From: Chryseobacterium pennipullorum
GTDB taxonomy: Bacteria; Bacteroidota; Bacteroidia; Flavobacteriales; Weeksellaceae
Assembly (NCBI RefSeq): GCF_003384725.1
Contig: NZ_QNVV01000003.1
Location: 358,614-422,613, forward strand
Direction of reading: 5' to 3'
DNA: 64,000 nt
Part shown: positions 16,493 to 25,505 of the stretch, in pieces
How the letters are laid out: each line of letters opens with the position of its first letter
Numbering within the stretch: position 1 is the first letter of the stretch
Position numbers and translations under genes: made by a program
Notes under the pieces: generated by a model
What the model was told of the DNA's origin: nothing
Databases searched by the model: none
What the model saw: the letters and a program-made list of their open reading frames with translations, nothing else

Positions 16493-17518
16493 ATGAAACA
16501 GCCCTGGATACATAACGCAAAAACTGATTGTTGGTTTATTTTATCACCTCCTTTTTTGGTGTTGCTTGTCATTTTTCTTTTTCAGAAACAGATTCAGGGG
16601 TTGGAAGACTATTATTCCTTTTATACATGGCTTTTCCTGATTGTTTTTGTGGATGTGGCTCATGTATATTCTACATTGTTCAAAACCTATTTTGTAAAGG
16701 GGAAAATACAGCAAAATAGATTGCTTTATCTCGGAGTTCCTATTGTAAGCTGGGTCTTTGGCTGTATCCTGTTTCAGTTCGGAAGTCTTACCTTCTGGTC
16801 GGTATTGGCATTAATCGCTGTTTTTCATTTTGTACGTCAGCAATATGGCTTTATGAGAATTTATGCCCGCTTCGAACCGAATAACTGGAGTAAAAAAATA
16901 GATGAAATGGCTGTTTATTCCGCTACAGTCTATCCCATGTTGTACTGGTTTAAGACCCCTCGTGCTTTTACATGGTTTGTAAACAATGAATTTGACTGGC
17001 TTCAAAACCTACCTGATTATATTCCTTGGATTACACCATTATATTTTGTAATTCTGATTGTTTGGACCGCCAAAACTGTATTTGAAGTTTCTAAAACGAA
17101 AAATATAAATATCCCCAAAATTACCTTGATCATCGGAACTTTTCTTTCCTGGTATTTCGGGATCGTATACTTTAACAATGATCTCCTTTTTACGTTTCTG
17201 AATGTAATTTCTCATGGAATTCCTTATATCGCACTGATTTATATCCGGGAAATACGACAAAAAGAAAATCATCAGTTGAACCGAATGCTGATTTTTAAAT
17301 CTTTTTCAGGAATTTTTTTGTTTGTAGGTGTTATTTTGCTATTCGCTTTTCTGGAAGAATTTTTATGGGAAACTTTAGTATGGAATGAACACTTTTCCCT
17401 GAATCTATTGATCTCAGAAAAACTGATTCAGTTCCTTGTTCCTTTATTGGTTGTTCCACAGCTTACTCATTATCATTTGGATGGCTTTATTTGGAGAAAA
17501 CCAAAAAAAGTTAGCTAA
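16493..17518 (+). CDS. Multi-pass membrane protein closing the polyamine cluster
   Basis: A 341-residue protein with about eight to nine predicted membrane helices from residue ~17 to the C-terminus. Conserved-looking polar residues lie inside it, such as DVAHVYST and HFVRQQYGFMRIYAR in the first half, and a late LTHYHLDGFIWR with two His and an Asp. The scattered His/Asp residues within hydrophobic segments recall membrane-embedded metalloenzymes (desaturase or hydroxylase type), but I cannot assign a family. It starts 5 bases after the FAD gene. The promoter element of the following gene overlaps its stop. Confidence 0.8.
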   Translation: MKQPWIHNAKTDCWFILSPPFLVLLVIFLFQKQIQGLEDYYSFYTWLFLIVFVDVAHVYSTLFKTYFVKGKIQQNRLLYLGVPIVSWVFGCILFQFGSLTFWSVLALIAVFHFVRQQYGFMRIYARFEPNNWSKKIDEMAVYSATVYPMLYWFKTPRAFTWFVNNEFDWLQNLPDYIPWITPLYFVILIVWTAKTVFEVSKTKNINIPKITLIIGTFLSWYFGIVYFNNDLLFTFLNVISHGIPYIALIYIREIRQKENHQLNRMLIFKSFSGIFLFVGVILLFAFLEEFLWETLVWNEHFSLNLLISEKLIQFLVPLLVVPQLTHYHLDGFIWRKPKKVS

Positions 17519-17523
17519 CTTTG
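17491..17523 (+). promoter_or_regulatory. Promoter for the GH43-like gene
   Basis: TTG (17491-17493) and TAACTTTG (17516-17523), separated by 22 bases, fit the Bacteroidota consensus with slightly long spacing. The element overlaps the end of the preceding gene. Confidence 0.55.
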
Positions 17524-17545
17524 CCTTAATCTTTAAAGTCTAAAA

Positions 17546-19300
17546 ATGAGACAATATTTTTTATCATTAGCAATTTTCCTTGGAATGATTGTTGGAGCAC
17601 AGCAGAAAACATTCTGCAATCCCATTAATATTGATTATGGTTATACTCCTTTTGAGTCTTTTTCAAAACAGGGAAAGCATCGGGCTACAGCAGATCCTGT
17701 CATCGTTAATTTTAAAAATAAGCTGTTCCTTTTCTCCACCAATCAGGAGGGGTATTGGTACAGTGACGATATGCTGGACTGGAAATTTGTAAAAAGAAAG
17801 TTTCTGAGGGATCATAAATATATCCACGACCTTAATGCTCCGGCAGTTTGGGCTATGAAAGATACGCTATATGTCTACGGTTCTACATGGGAGCAGGACT
17901 TTCCGATCTGGAAAAGTACTAATCCTACCAAAGACGATTGGAAAATTGCGGTAGATACTTTAAAAGTAGGAGCATGGGATCCGGCATTCCATTATGATGA
18001 AGACAAAAACAAACTATACCTGTATTGGGGTTCAAGTAACGAATGGCCTCTCCTGGGTACAGAAGTAAAAGTAAAAAATCTTCAGTCGGAAGGTTTCGTC
18101 AAGCCTATTATTAAATTAAAACCTGAAGATCACGGATGGGAGAGGTTTGGGGAATATAATGACAACGTTTTTCTTCAGCCTTTTGTAGAAGGAGCATGGA
18201 TGACAAAGCATAATGGGAAATATTATATGCAGTATGGTGCTCCGGCAACAGAATTCAGTGGATATTCTGATGGAGTATACGTTAGTAAAAATCCTTTGGA
18301 GGGCTTTGAATACCAACAGCATAATCCGTTTTCCTATAAGCCGGGTGGTTTTGCCAGAGGAGCGGGGCACGGAGCAACTTTCGAAGACAATTACAAAAAC
18401 TGGTGGCACATTTCAACCATCTTTATTTCCACTAAAAATAATTTTGAGAGAAGGCTTGGAATCTGGCCCGCAGGATTCGATAAAGATGATGTGATGTATT
18501 GCAATACTGCCTATGGAGATTATCCTACCTATCTTCCCCAATATGCACAGGGAAAAGATTTTTCCAAAGGTCTTTTTGCAGGATGGATGCTGTTGAATTA
18601 TAATAAACCCGTTCAGGTTTCATCTACTTTAGGTGGATATCAGCCTAATTATGCTGTAGATGAAGATATCAAAACCTACTGGAGTGCCAAGACCGGAAAT
18701 TCAGGAGAGTGGTTCCAGACGGATTTGGGTGAAGTTTCTTCAATCAATGCCATCCAGATCAATTATGCGGACCAGGATGCCGAGTTTATGGGGAAAACTT
18801 TAGGAAAAATGCATCAATATAAGATTTACGGTTCCAATGATGGGAAGAAATGGAATGTGATTGTGGATAAAAGCAAAAATACGAAAGACGTTCCTCACGA
18901 TTATGTAGAACTGGAGCAGCCTGCAAAAGCCCGTTTCCTTAAAATGGAAAATCTGAAAATGCCTACAGGAAAATTTGCACTGAGCGGTTTCAGAGTATTT
19001 GGAAAAGGAGCTGGGAAGCAGCCAGCCAAAGTTGAGGGATTTGTGCCTTTAAGAGCTGACCCCAAGAAATATGGTGAAAGAAGAAGTATCTGGATGAAAT
19101 GGCAGCAGAATCCTGATGCAGACGGCTATGTAATCTATTTCGGAAAGTCTCCTGATAAATTGTACGGAAGTATTATGGTATACGGAAAGAATGAATATTT
19201 TTTTACAGGAGCAGACAGAACAGATGCTTATTATTTCCAGATCGAAGCTTTCAATGCTAACGGAGTTTCAGAAAGAACAGCCGTTGCAAAATCTGAATAA
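17546..19300 (+). CDS. Secreted GH43-like glycosidase with F5/8 C discoidin domain
   Basis: A 584-residue exported protein: signal peptide (about 1-19, cleaved near GAQQ), a five-bladed-propeller glycoside hydrolase region (about 25-340; ATADPVIVNF, AWDPAFHYD, EGAWMTKHNGKYYMQY), a discoidin-type carbohydrate-binding domain (about 360-490; YAVDEDIKTYWSAK, WFQTDLGEV), and a C-terminal fibronectin-III-like stretch (~500-580). The Asp/Glu triad is likely Asp in TADP, Asp in WDPAF and Glu in VEGAW, as in GH43. Substrate unknown, probably arabino- or xylo-oligosaccharide. No SusC/D pair is adjacent. Confidence 0.88.
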   Translation: MRQYFLSLAIFLGMIVGAQQKTFCNPINIDYGYTPFESFSKQGKHRATADPVIVNFKNKLFLFSTNQEGYWYSDDMLDWKFVKRKFLRDHKYIHDLNAPAVWAMKDTLYVYGSTWEQDFPIWKSTNPTKDDWKIAVDTLKVGAWDPAFHYDEDKNKLYLYWGSSNEWPLLGTEVKVKNLQSEGFVKPIIKLKPEDHGWERFGEYNDNVFLQPFVEGAWMTKHNGKYYMQYGAPATEFSGYSDGVYVSKNPLEGFEYQQHNPFSYKPGGFARGAGHGATFEDNYKNWWHISTIFISTKNNFERRLGIWPAGFDKDDVMYCNTAYGDYPTYLPQYAQGKDFSKGLFAGWMLLNYNKPVQVSSTLGGYQPNYAVDEDIKTYWSAKTGNSGEWFQTDLGEVSSINAIQINYADQDAEFMGKTLGKMHQYKIYGSNDGKKWNVIVDKSKNTKDVPHDYVELEQPAKARFLKMENLKMPTGKFALSGFRVFGKGAGKQPAKVEGFVPLRADPKKYGERRSIWMKWQQNPDADGYVIYFGKSPDKLYGSIMVYGKNEYFFTGADRTDAYYFQIEAFNANGVSERTAVAKSE

Positions 19301-19321
19301 ATTAAAATAAAGATATTAAAT

Positions 19322-19355
19322 AACACGTTTTGAAATATCAGAACGTGTTATTTTT
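19322..19355. terminator. Bidirectional terminator between convergent genes
   Basis: AACACGTT / AACGTGTT hairpin with T-runs on both strands. It overlaps the stop codon of the minus-strand lipoprotein gene and serves the GH43-like gene on the plus strand. Confidence 0.75.
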
Positions 19356-20208
19356 TGTCTGCCTTAAGAAAGGCTTCGATTTTATCTATAAGAAACTTAT
19401 CATTGGGCTGTTTATCCCAATCCAGATGTCCACCATTGAATTGATAAGACTCATGGATAACATTGTTTTTAGTTAAAGCTGAATCTAATATTTTCTCCTG
19501 GGTAGAAGGTATGACACGATCAGAGTTGCCATAATAAGATAAAGTCGGAGGTGAGTTTTCTGAAATCCAGTAAACAGGACTGGCGAAATTGAAACTTGAA
19601 CCTCCGGGTTCGATACACCGGGGATTAACCAATCGTTTTTCCAAAAATGAATATTCCTGGTAATTTTTGAAACCCGAATCGGACAGATCTGTAGGCCCCA
19701 CAATATTAATGACAGCTTTAATTTTTCTCGAGTGATCAGCCTGGTATCCGTACAGCATTGACAAATGCCCACCAGCACTGTTTCCCAATAAAATAAATTG
19801 AGGACTATAATGAAGTTTATTCTCTAAAAAATCCATTACAGCAGTAATATCATCAAGCTGACCAGGTAAGGCGTAATCTGTTGCTGACGCCAGCCTGTAA
19901 TTGATATTAGCAAAAATATACCAGGGGAACTTTTTCATAAGAGACAGTCCAAAAAAGGTAAGTTGTGATTTGTTTCCGGAGCGCCATCCGCCACCGTGGA
20001 TCATGATAATGACATCTCTCTTTATATCAGCATTTTGGACAGGCATATAAAGATCCATGATTTGACTGGAGTGGTTACCATATGAAATGTTTTCCTCTTT
20101 ATTAAAACTGACTTTGTTATCAAAACTGATCGTTTTGTCTTTACAGTTTATCAGAAGAAAAAATAATGTGGTAGAGATAATAAGTACACTGCTCAACTTT
20201 ATTTTCAT
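19348..20208 (-). CDS. Lipoprotein alpha/beta hydrolase (carboxylesterase-like)
   Basis: A 286-residue esterase/lipase-fold protein. A lipoprotein signal ends LINC, so it is probably anchored in a membrane with the catalytic domain outside the cytoplasm. The oxyanion-hole motif HGGGWRSG and the nucleophile elbow GNSAGGHLS are hormone-sensitive-lipase-like. The acid (YGNSDRVIP) and the His (NGGHLDW) complete the triad. It is transcribed towards the GH43-like gene. It could deacylate sugars released by that enzyme, but the two are convergent, so co-regulation is not shown. Confidence 0.88.
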   Translation of the reverse strand: MKIKLSSVLIISTTLFFLLINCKDKTISFDNKVSFNKEENISYGNHSSQIMDLYMPVQNADIKRDVIIMIHGGGWRSGNKSQLTFFGLSLMKKFPWYIFANINYRLASATDYALPGQLDDITAVMDFLENKLHYSPQFILLGNSAGGHLSMLYGYQADHSRKIKAVINIVGPTDLSDSGFKNYQEYSFLEKRLVNPRCIEPGGSSFNFASPVYWISENSPPTLSYYGNSDRVIPSTQEKILDSALTKNNVIHESYQFNGGHLDWDKQPNDKFLIDKIEAFLKADKK

Positions 20209-20223
20209 ACATTAAAGATAAAA

Positions 20224-20247
20224 AACCCGCTGAAGAATCAACGGGTT
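20224..20247 (-). terminator. Terminator of the TonB-type receptor operon
   Basis: On the minus strand AACCCGTTGA pairs with TCAGCGGGTT (one G-U), followed by a T-run. It separates the receptor genes from the downstream hydrolase. Confidence 0.8.
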
Positions 20248-20287
20248 CACGGTACAAAATAATTGATTGAATATGAAGAAAGATAGT

Positions 20288-22540
20288 TTATCTCGTTCTG
20301 CTCTTGATGGAATCTGAGGCCCCTTCTATATCCCTTACCTTTTTCACTTTCTGATTTCCGAAATTATAGGTAAGACTTACCATTACGTTTCTGTTATAAC
20401 GATTTTGATGGATGTAATTATAGTTCCCGTTCTCCTGGAAATCTTCAATTTTAACGATATTGGTATTAAGAATATCATTAGCATTAACAGCGAAGGTCCA
20501 CTCATTCCATACTTTCTTGATGCTGAGGTCTAAACTCATTAAACTTTTTAGTAATCCAAGTTCGATCTGTTGCTTGTCTACAAAGAAATAATTAACCCCA
20601 AAGAACCATGTTTTCTTTTTATCAAGGCGAATCGTATTGTTGGTCTGAATCAAAAGACTGGTAGATCTTACCATATTCGTATAAGTGATATACTTGCCGT
20701 CTTTATTTTTGAACCGGTCTCCCGTTGTCGGATCCGTATCCAGACTTCCATTGTTGATGTTATGCTGTACTCCTATATTGAAATTCGTCGTCCAGTACTG
20801 CTTAAAGAAAGAACGCTGAACCCCAACCATCGCTGACATTTCCTGCTTATCTCCAAAATTGGTCCTGATATATCTCAAAACAGGATTTTTTCCCAGATCT
20901 CCATTAGGCGATTCCGGATAACCCTGAAGCGGCACCTGGGTAATAGCATCCTTAAAATAGGAATGATTTAAAATCAGGAAATAGGAATTTTTGTACATAT
21001 AAGTCAGTTCCTGGTTATACGTGGAAGAAGCTTTCACAAAAGGGTTGTTTTGTGTGTAGTTATCGTCTGTCAGGATATTTTTGACAGGGTTGATTTCCCA
21101 GAAGCTTGGTCTTCTCATCCGGCTTGAAAAAGAGTATGAAATATTATTTTTATCATTGATCGCATAATTGAAGCTGGCGTAAGGAAGGATATTGTTGTAA
21201 TTTCTTTCAATTCTTTTCAAGGCGTCCGTAGGCGCGTTGTCTGAGGTTCCCAGACTATTGGTAATCTCATAGCGGGCACCTATTTTTCCCGAGAATTTAT
21301 CAGAAAATTTCTTTTCTGCCGTTACGTAGAAACCATAAATATTTTCGTCATAGATAAAATGATTGGGTCTGGAATCGGGAGCCTTCGAGGGATCGAAAGA
21401 ATAAGTAATGTTTTTAGAATCGTTGTCTGTTTTTGTCCTGTTATAATTGCCACCCACTGAAACCGTAAGGTCATTTTTAAATTTCTGAATATAATCTACC
21501 ATTCCGGAGAAATTATTGATAATCTGTGGCAGATCCTGAAATACCTGACTGCTCATATCCAGTACGTCCCCGTTGATGTTGGACTTGTAGGTACGGTTAT
21601 CCGTAAACTGAAATCTTTTATAATTAAGATAGGCGGCATTTACATTCAGCTTGCTGCCCAGAGAATCGGTTTTTAATTCATAATTTAAATTCAGGGAATT
21701 GTTGTATGATCTTGCATCTTCTTTATTTTTGGACCATGTATACCTCGTTTTTCCATTAGTGACAATGGTGTTAAACAGATTTACTGTAGAATTATAACTT
21801 TTATTAGCCCATGTATTCCATGATAAAGCGAGGTTGCTTTTGTCATTCAGCTGATAATCAATATTCAGATACCCGCCGATGTTTTTGTTCGGATCATCAA
21901 TATCTCCTGTAGACTCATTGGAGGTATTCACAGTACCATTTCTCAAAGTATACCTTTGGGCCTGAATGTTTTCACCACCATTAAGGTTAGCGCTTATTCC
22001 CAGCTTATCCTTTCTGTAGTTCGCTGAAAAACTGGTTTGGCTTGCATTATATTTGCTTTGAGTATTGGAGAATCTCATATTTCCGTTGAGCCCGTCACTC
22101 ATTTTTTTCTTTAGAATGATATTGATGATTCCATCAGAGGACTCTACCTGATATTCGCTTCCGGGAATAGTAATCACTTCTATTTTCTGGATATTTTCTG
22201 CGGGGGTGTTTTTCAGGAACTGAACCAATGACTCAGCATCCATATTCGTTTTTCTTCCATTGATATAGATCAGGGCATTGTTTTTTCCTGCAATCTTCAG
22301 TGTTTTATCATCGGTGGACGACAGTAATGGGGTCTGCTTCAGAAGGTCAAAAGTAGTATTTCCTTTTGCAACAGGAGAAGCAGCAACATCATATACAAAA
22401 CGGTCGCTTTGCTTTTTAAAAACCTGTTTGGTAATGGTAATTCCTTCTATATTTTTTGTTTTCGCCGTATCGGGTTTCTTTTCCTGGGCAAATGCACAGG
22501 TTCCGAATATAATGGCCATTGACAAAAGAGTACGTTTCAT
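20288..22540 (-). CDS. TonB-dependent-receptor-like outer-membrane beta-barrel protein 1
   Basis: A 750-residue outer-membrane protein with a signal peptide (about 1-18, TCAFAQ). A plug domain follows (about 30-155; LLKQTPLL, GKNNALIYINGRKTN, IQKIEVITIPGSEYQVES), then a large barrel with many alternating aromatic strands ending LTYNFGNQK near the C-terminus plus a short charged tail. It lacks an N-terminal carboxypeptidase-like domain and is shorter than SusC. It is a clear paralogue of the 753-residue protein upstream (43 bases apart). Substrate unknown. It has a terminator after it and appears to share the promoter at 24894-24925. Confidence 0.9.
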   Translation of the reverse strand: MKRTLLSMAIIFGTCAFAQEKKPDTAKTKNIEGITITKQVFKKQSDRFVYDVAASPVAKGNTTFDLLKQTPLLSSTDDKTLKIAGKNNALIYINGRKTNMDAESLVQFLKNTPAENIQKIEVITIPGSEYQVESSDGIINIILKKKMSDGLNGNMRFSNTQSKYNASQTSFSANYRKDKLGISANLNGGENIQAQRYTLRNGTVNTSNESTGDIDDPNKNIGGYLNIDYQLNDKSNLALSWNTWANKSYNSTVNLFNTIVTNGKTRYTWSKNKEDARSYNNSLNLNYELKTDSLGSKLNVNAAYLNYKRFQFTDNRTYKSNINGDVLDMSSQVFQDLPQIINNFSGMVDYIQKFKNDLTVSVGGNYNRTKTDNDSKNITYSFDPSKAPDSRPNHFIYDENIYGFYVTAEKKFSDKFSGKIGARYEITNSLGTSDNAPTDALKRIERNYNNILPYASFNYAINDKNNISYSFSSRMRRPSFWEINPVKNILTDDNYTQNNPFVKASSTYNQELTYMYKNSYFLILNHSYFKDAITQVPLQGYPESPNGDLGKNPVLRYIRTNFGDKQEMSAMVGVQRSFFKQYWTTNFNIGVQHNINNGSLDTDPTTGDRFKNKDGKYITYTNMVRSTSLLIQTNNTIRLDKKKTWFFGVNYFFVDKQQIELGLLKSLMSLDLSIKKVWNEWTFAVNANDILNTNIVKIEDFQENGNYNYIHQNRYNRNVMVSLTYNFGNQKVKKVRDIEGASDSIKSRTR

Positions 22541-22583
22541 GTTTGTTTTTTTAAGAGTGGTTATATGAAATAGAGTGTATGAT

Positions 22584-24845
22584 TTAGGTTCTTGATTTTA
22601 CAGCGTCGTTGGCTGATTTCATTTCCCTTGCTTTTTTCAGTTTCTGATTTCCGAAATTGTAGGTAACACCAATGCTTATTAATCTCGGATAGTTGAAATT
22701 GGTGATATTGTTGTATTGCCCGTTGGGCTGTATTCCTCTCACTCTGTAAAAGCTTTGGTTAAACAGGTCATTCACTTCCGCTATAACGGTCCAGTCCCCG
22801 ATAATTTTTTTCAGACTGATATCCAAACTTTGTCTGGCTCCTATTGTACCTCCTTCCATGGCTACTTTGCTTGAGATAAAATAATTAACACCTAAAAACC
22901 AGTCTTTTTTTGATGAAAGGCGAACCGTGTTATTGATGGTAGCAGACACATTGAAGTTTTTGATATCAATGATGTAAGGTTCCAGAACTTCAGTTTCTCC
23001 CGGAGTAGGGATAGAAGTAGGATCTTCCAGTACGGCACCCTTGTATGTAACATATCCCATATTGACAGAATAGTTGGTTGTCCAGATGTCTTCAAACCAG
23101 GATTTGTTCATTCCCAGCGTTAAGCTGAGTTCCCGGTTCTTCCCATAATTTGTTCTGATGTATCTTAGAAACTTAGTGGTTTCCATTACAGGATTTCCGT
23201 CTTCGTCATAGATTATAGTACCCTCGTCATCTTTTTTGGGTGCTGTTACAGTTCCTTGCAAAGGAAGCAGGTCAGAAGCAGATGCATCTTCTACGATATT
23301 AAAACTTAGATTGGCATAGAATGCATTTTTGTACATATAATTGAGTTCCTGGTTATAAAATTTGGAAGCCAATATAAATGGGTTGTTCTGGGTATAATTT
23401 GTAGGCGTAAAATACGTTCTCGAAGGATTGAGCTCCCAGAATCTAGGTCTTCGGATCCTGCTGGAAAAGGTATAGCTAAGATTATGGTCAGGGTGGATGG
23501 CATAATTTAAGTTCAAATAGGGAAGAAGGTTATTGTAATTTCTTTCAAATCCTGTTTTTCCAAGAATATCCCCCGTGCTTCTTGTCATTTCATAACGGGC
23601 CCCTATTTTTCCGGACAGTTTTTCAGTCAGCTTTCTCTCATAGTTGAGGTAAAGACCCAGGATATTTTCTTTGTAAATGAAATGGTTGGTTTGATTGATA
23701 TTCGGAATGAACTCTCCATTGACAAGTTTATCCTGCTGAGTATCATTATCAGTATGGGTTCGGTTATAGCTTATCCCCATCAGCCAGGTTTCGCCTTTTG
23801 CTGTTTTCTTTAGATAATCAATATTAGCAGCGTAGTTGTTGATGATCTGCGGTACAGACTGGTGCAATGCCGAATATTTGTTTTTCGGTTTATTATTGAG
23901 TGGGAAGGTTTCATTAAAGCTGGCTTTATCCCTGTTAAACCATAAATACGAAACATTAGAAGTCAGTTTACTGCCCAGAGAATCCGTTTTTATTTCGTAG
24001 TTTAAATTAAAAGAATGATTTCTCGTTTGTGCATTCTCATAGTTTACAGTTTGGTTGGTTAATACGCCGTCCTGCCAGTTGTTGATATCCAGTATAGAGT
24101 TGAAGCTTTTATTGTATCTCATATTGTAGGAAAGCCCCAGACTTTGCTTTGCACTGATCTCATAGTCGATATTGAATCCGCCACCAAAGTTCTTATTAGG
24201 ATCGTCATTGGATCCATAGGATTCATTTCTGAAAGTGGGATCCCCGTTAGACAACGTATATTTTTGTCTCTCTGTCCAGCTTCCCATTCTGATATTAGAA
24301 TTACCGGACCATTTTCCCTGCCTGAAATTGAAGGACGCTCCGGCCGAAGGATTGTTATAATACCCCTGTTCGTTCTGCATCTTCATTGTTCCGTTGTAAC
24401 CATTATTCTTATTTTTCTTCATTACGATATTAATGACTCCTTCTTTAGATTCTACCTGGAATTCACTGCCAGGAACCGTAATCACTTCAATTTTCTGAAT
24501 ATCTTCCGATGGTGTGGATTTCAGCATTTCGATCAATGCCTCAGAATCCATATTCGTTTTTTTGTTGTTGATATAGATGATCGCATCAGATTTTCCAAGG
24601 ATCTTCAGCGTTTTACCATCGATGCTTGAAATCATTGGAGTTTGCTTTAATAAATTGAAGGTGTTTGTTCCTTTGGCAATAGGCGAGGAGGCTACATCAT
24701 ATACAAGACGGTCTCCTTGTTTCTTGAAAACCTGCTTTCTGATATTGATTGCGTCAATACTGTGTACTTTCAAACTATCTTTTTTCTGCTGGGCTGTAAC
24801 CAATCCACTGAAGAATATCGCTGCAATAAGAATTTGAGTTTTCAT
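22584..24845 (-). CDS. TonB-dependent-receptor-like outer-membrane beta-barrel protein 2
   Basis: A 753-residue paralogue of the downstream gene with the same order: signal peptide (FFSGLVTAQ), plug (LLKQTPMIS, SDAIIYINNKKTN, IQKIEVITVPGSEFQVES), then a barrel ending GVTYNFGNQK and a short charged tail. It is first in the minus-strand pair, directly behind a good promoter. The divergence looks concentrated in barrel loops, as expected if the two copies recognise different ligands. The tandem arrangement suggests an old duplication; no SusD-like partner is adjacent. Confidence 0.9.
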   Translation of the reverse strand: MKTQILIAAIFFSGLVTAQQKKDSLKVHSIDAINIRKQVFKKQGDRLVYDVASSPIAKGTNTFNLLKQTPMISSIDGKTLKILGKSDAIIYINNKKTNMDSEALIEMLKSTPSEDIQKIEVITVPGSEFQVESKEGVINIVMKKNKNNGYNGTMKMQNEQGYYNNPSAGASFNFRQGKWSGNSNIRMGSWTERQKYTLSNGDPTFRNESYGSNDDPNKNFGGGFNIDYEISAKQSLGLSYNMRYNKSFNSILDINNWQDGVLTNQTVNYENAQTRNHSFNLNYEIKTDSLGSKLTSNVSYLWFNRDKASFNETFPLNNKPKNKYSALHQSVPQIINNYAANIDYLKKTAKGETWLMGISYNRTHTDNDTQQDKLVNGEFIPNINQTNHFIYKENILGLYLNYERKLTEKLSGKIGARYEMTRSTGDILGKTGFERNYNNLLPYLNLNYAIHPDHNLSYTFSSRIRRPRFWELNPSRTYFTPTNYTQNNPFILASKFYNQELNYMYKNAFYANLSFNIVEDASASDLLPLQGTVTAPKKDDEGTIIYDEDGNPVMETTKFLRYIRTNYGKNRELSLTLGMNKSWFEDIWTTNYSVNMGYVTYKGAVLEDPTSIPTPGETEVLEPYIIDIKNFNVSATINNTVRLSSKKDWFLGVNYFISSKVAMEGGTIGARQSLDISLKKIIGDWTVIAEVNDLFNQSFYRVRGIQPNGQYNNITNFNYPRLISIGVTYNFGNQKLKKAREMKSANDAVKSRT

Positions 24846-24893
24846 GATATTATTTTTTAATTAATAGCTTGTATGGTTAGTTATTTAATATTA

Positions 24894-24925
24894 CAAAGAT
24901 ATATAATAAATTTAGTATTATGCAA
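24894..24925 (-). promoter_or_regulatory. Promoter of the tandem receptor genes
   Basis: On the minus strand TATCTTTG (24894-24901) is preceded by TTG (24923-24925) at 21-base spacing, matching the Bacteroidota consensus. The ATG at 24845 is about 50 bases downstream. The remaining stretch to 25086 is AT-rich and I see nothing else in it. Confidence 0.75.
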
Positions 24926-25086
24926 TACAAAGTACTTAAAAATATTATTATCGAAATTTAACTTATTGATTTTCAGGTGATAAAAATTTAAGTGTAAATA
25001 CTGCTTGCTTGCCTTTTCTACATAATAAGACAACTGCAACAATAATTTTGTTACAGCGAAAACTTAAATTTTATTAAAAAAGGAGA

Positions 25087-25428
25087 TTATTCTCTATCGA
25101 ATCTTGCCAGTTTTTTCTCCACCCATATGGTAGCAAACGGGAAAAATGCAGCTAATAAAGCGAATACAAAATCTTCATCATCCCACTTAAAAATATTTCT
25201 TGCCGGGATGCAAAATAAGAGATAAAGAGTGAAAAATAAGCCGTGGATGTTACCAACAACAATAATGAAAATAGTAGGAAGAAGACCTTCATCATCATAT
25301 CTTTTCCAGATCATGGCAATTCCATACAGGAGAAAACAGGTGATTGCCTCTGCTACGCAGATCTGTTTAAACCATTTGATGATTTTGTCCTGGGGATATT
25401 TGGAGAAAAATTTGTTTATGAAGTCCAT
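25087..25428 (-). CDS. DUF3817 family membrane protein
   Basis: A 113-residue integral membrane protein with three hydrophobic helices (about 23-43, 50-72, 85-104) and a charged C-terminus (VEKKLARFDRE). The order of helices, the conserved HG in NIHGLFFTLYLLF and the FFPFATIWVEKKL ending fit DUF3817, a short family of unknown function. Gene start is the ATG at 25428. It has the same orientation as nadD, 77 bases downstream of that gene's end. A role cannot be given. Confidence 0.85.
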   Translation of the reverse strand: MDFINKFFSKYPQDKIIKWFKQICVAEAITCFLLYGIAMIWKRYDDEGLLPTIFIIVVGNIHGLFFTLYLLFCIPARNIFKWDDEDFVFALLAAFFPFATIWVEKKLARFDRE

Positions 25429-25505
25429 TCTTTGTTGATTGGTTGTAGATTGAGGTAAAAGCCTTTTTCAGGCTTCAAAAACTTAATAATTTCTTACCTG
25501 TAAAA

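Noticed and set aside
25456..25480. AAGCC/GGCTT hairpin after nadD on the minus strand
   Set aside because: Stem of 5 bp only; a weak terminator at best.
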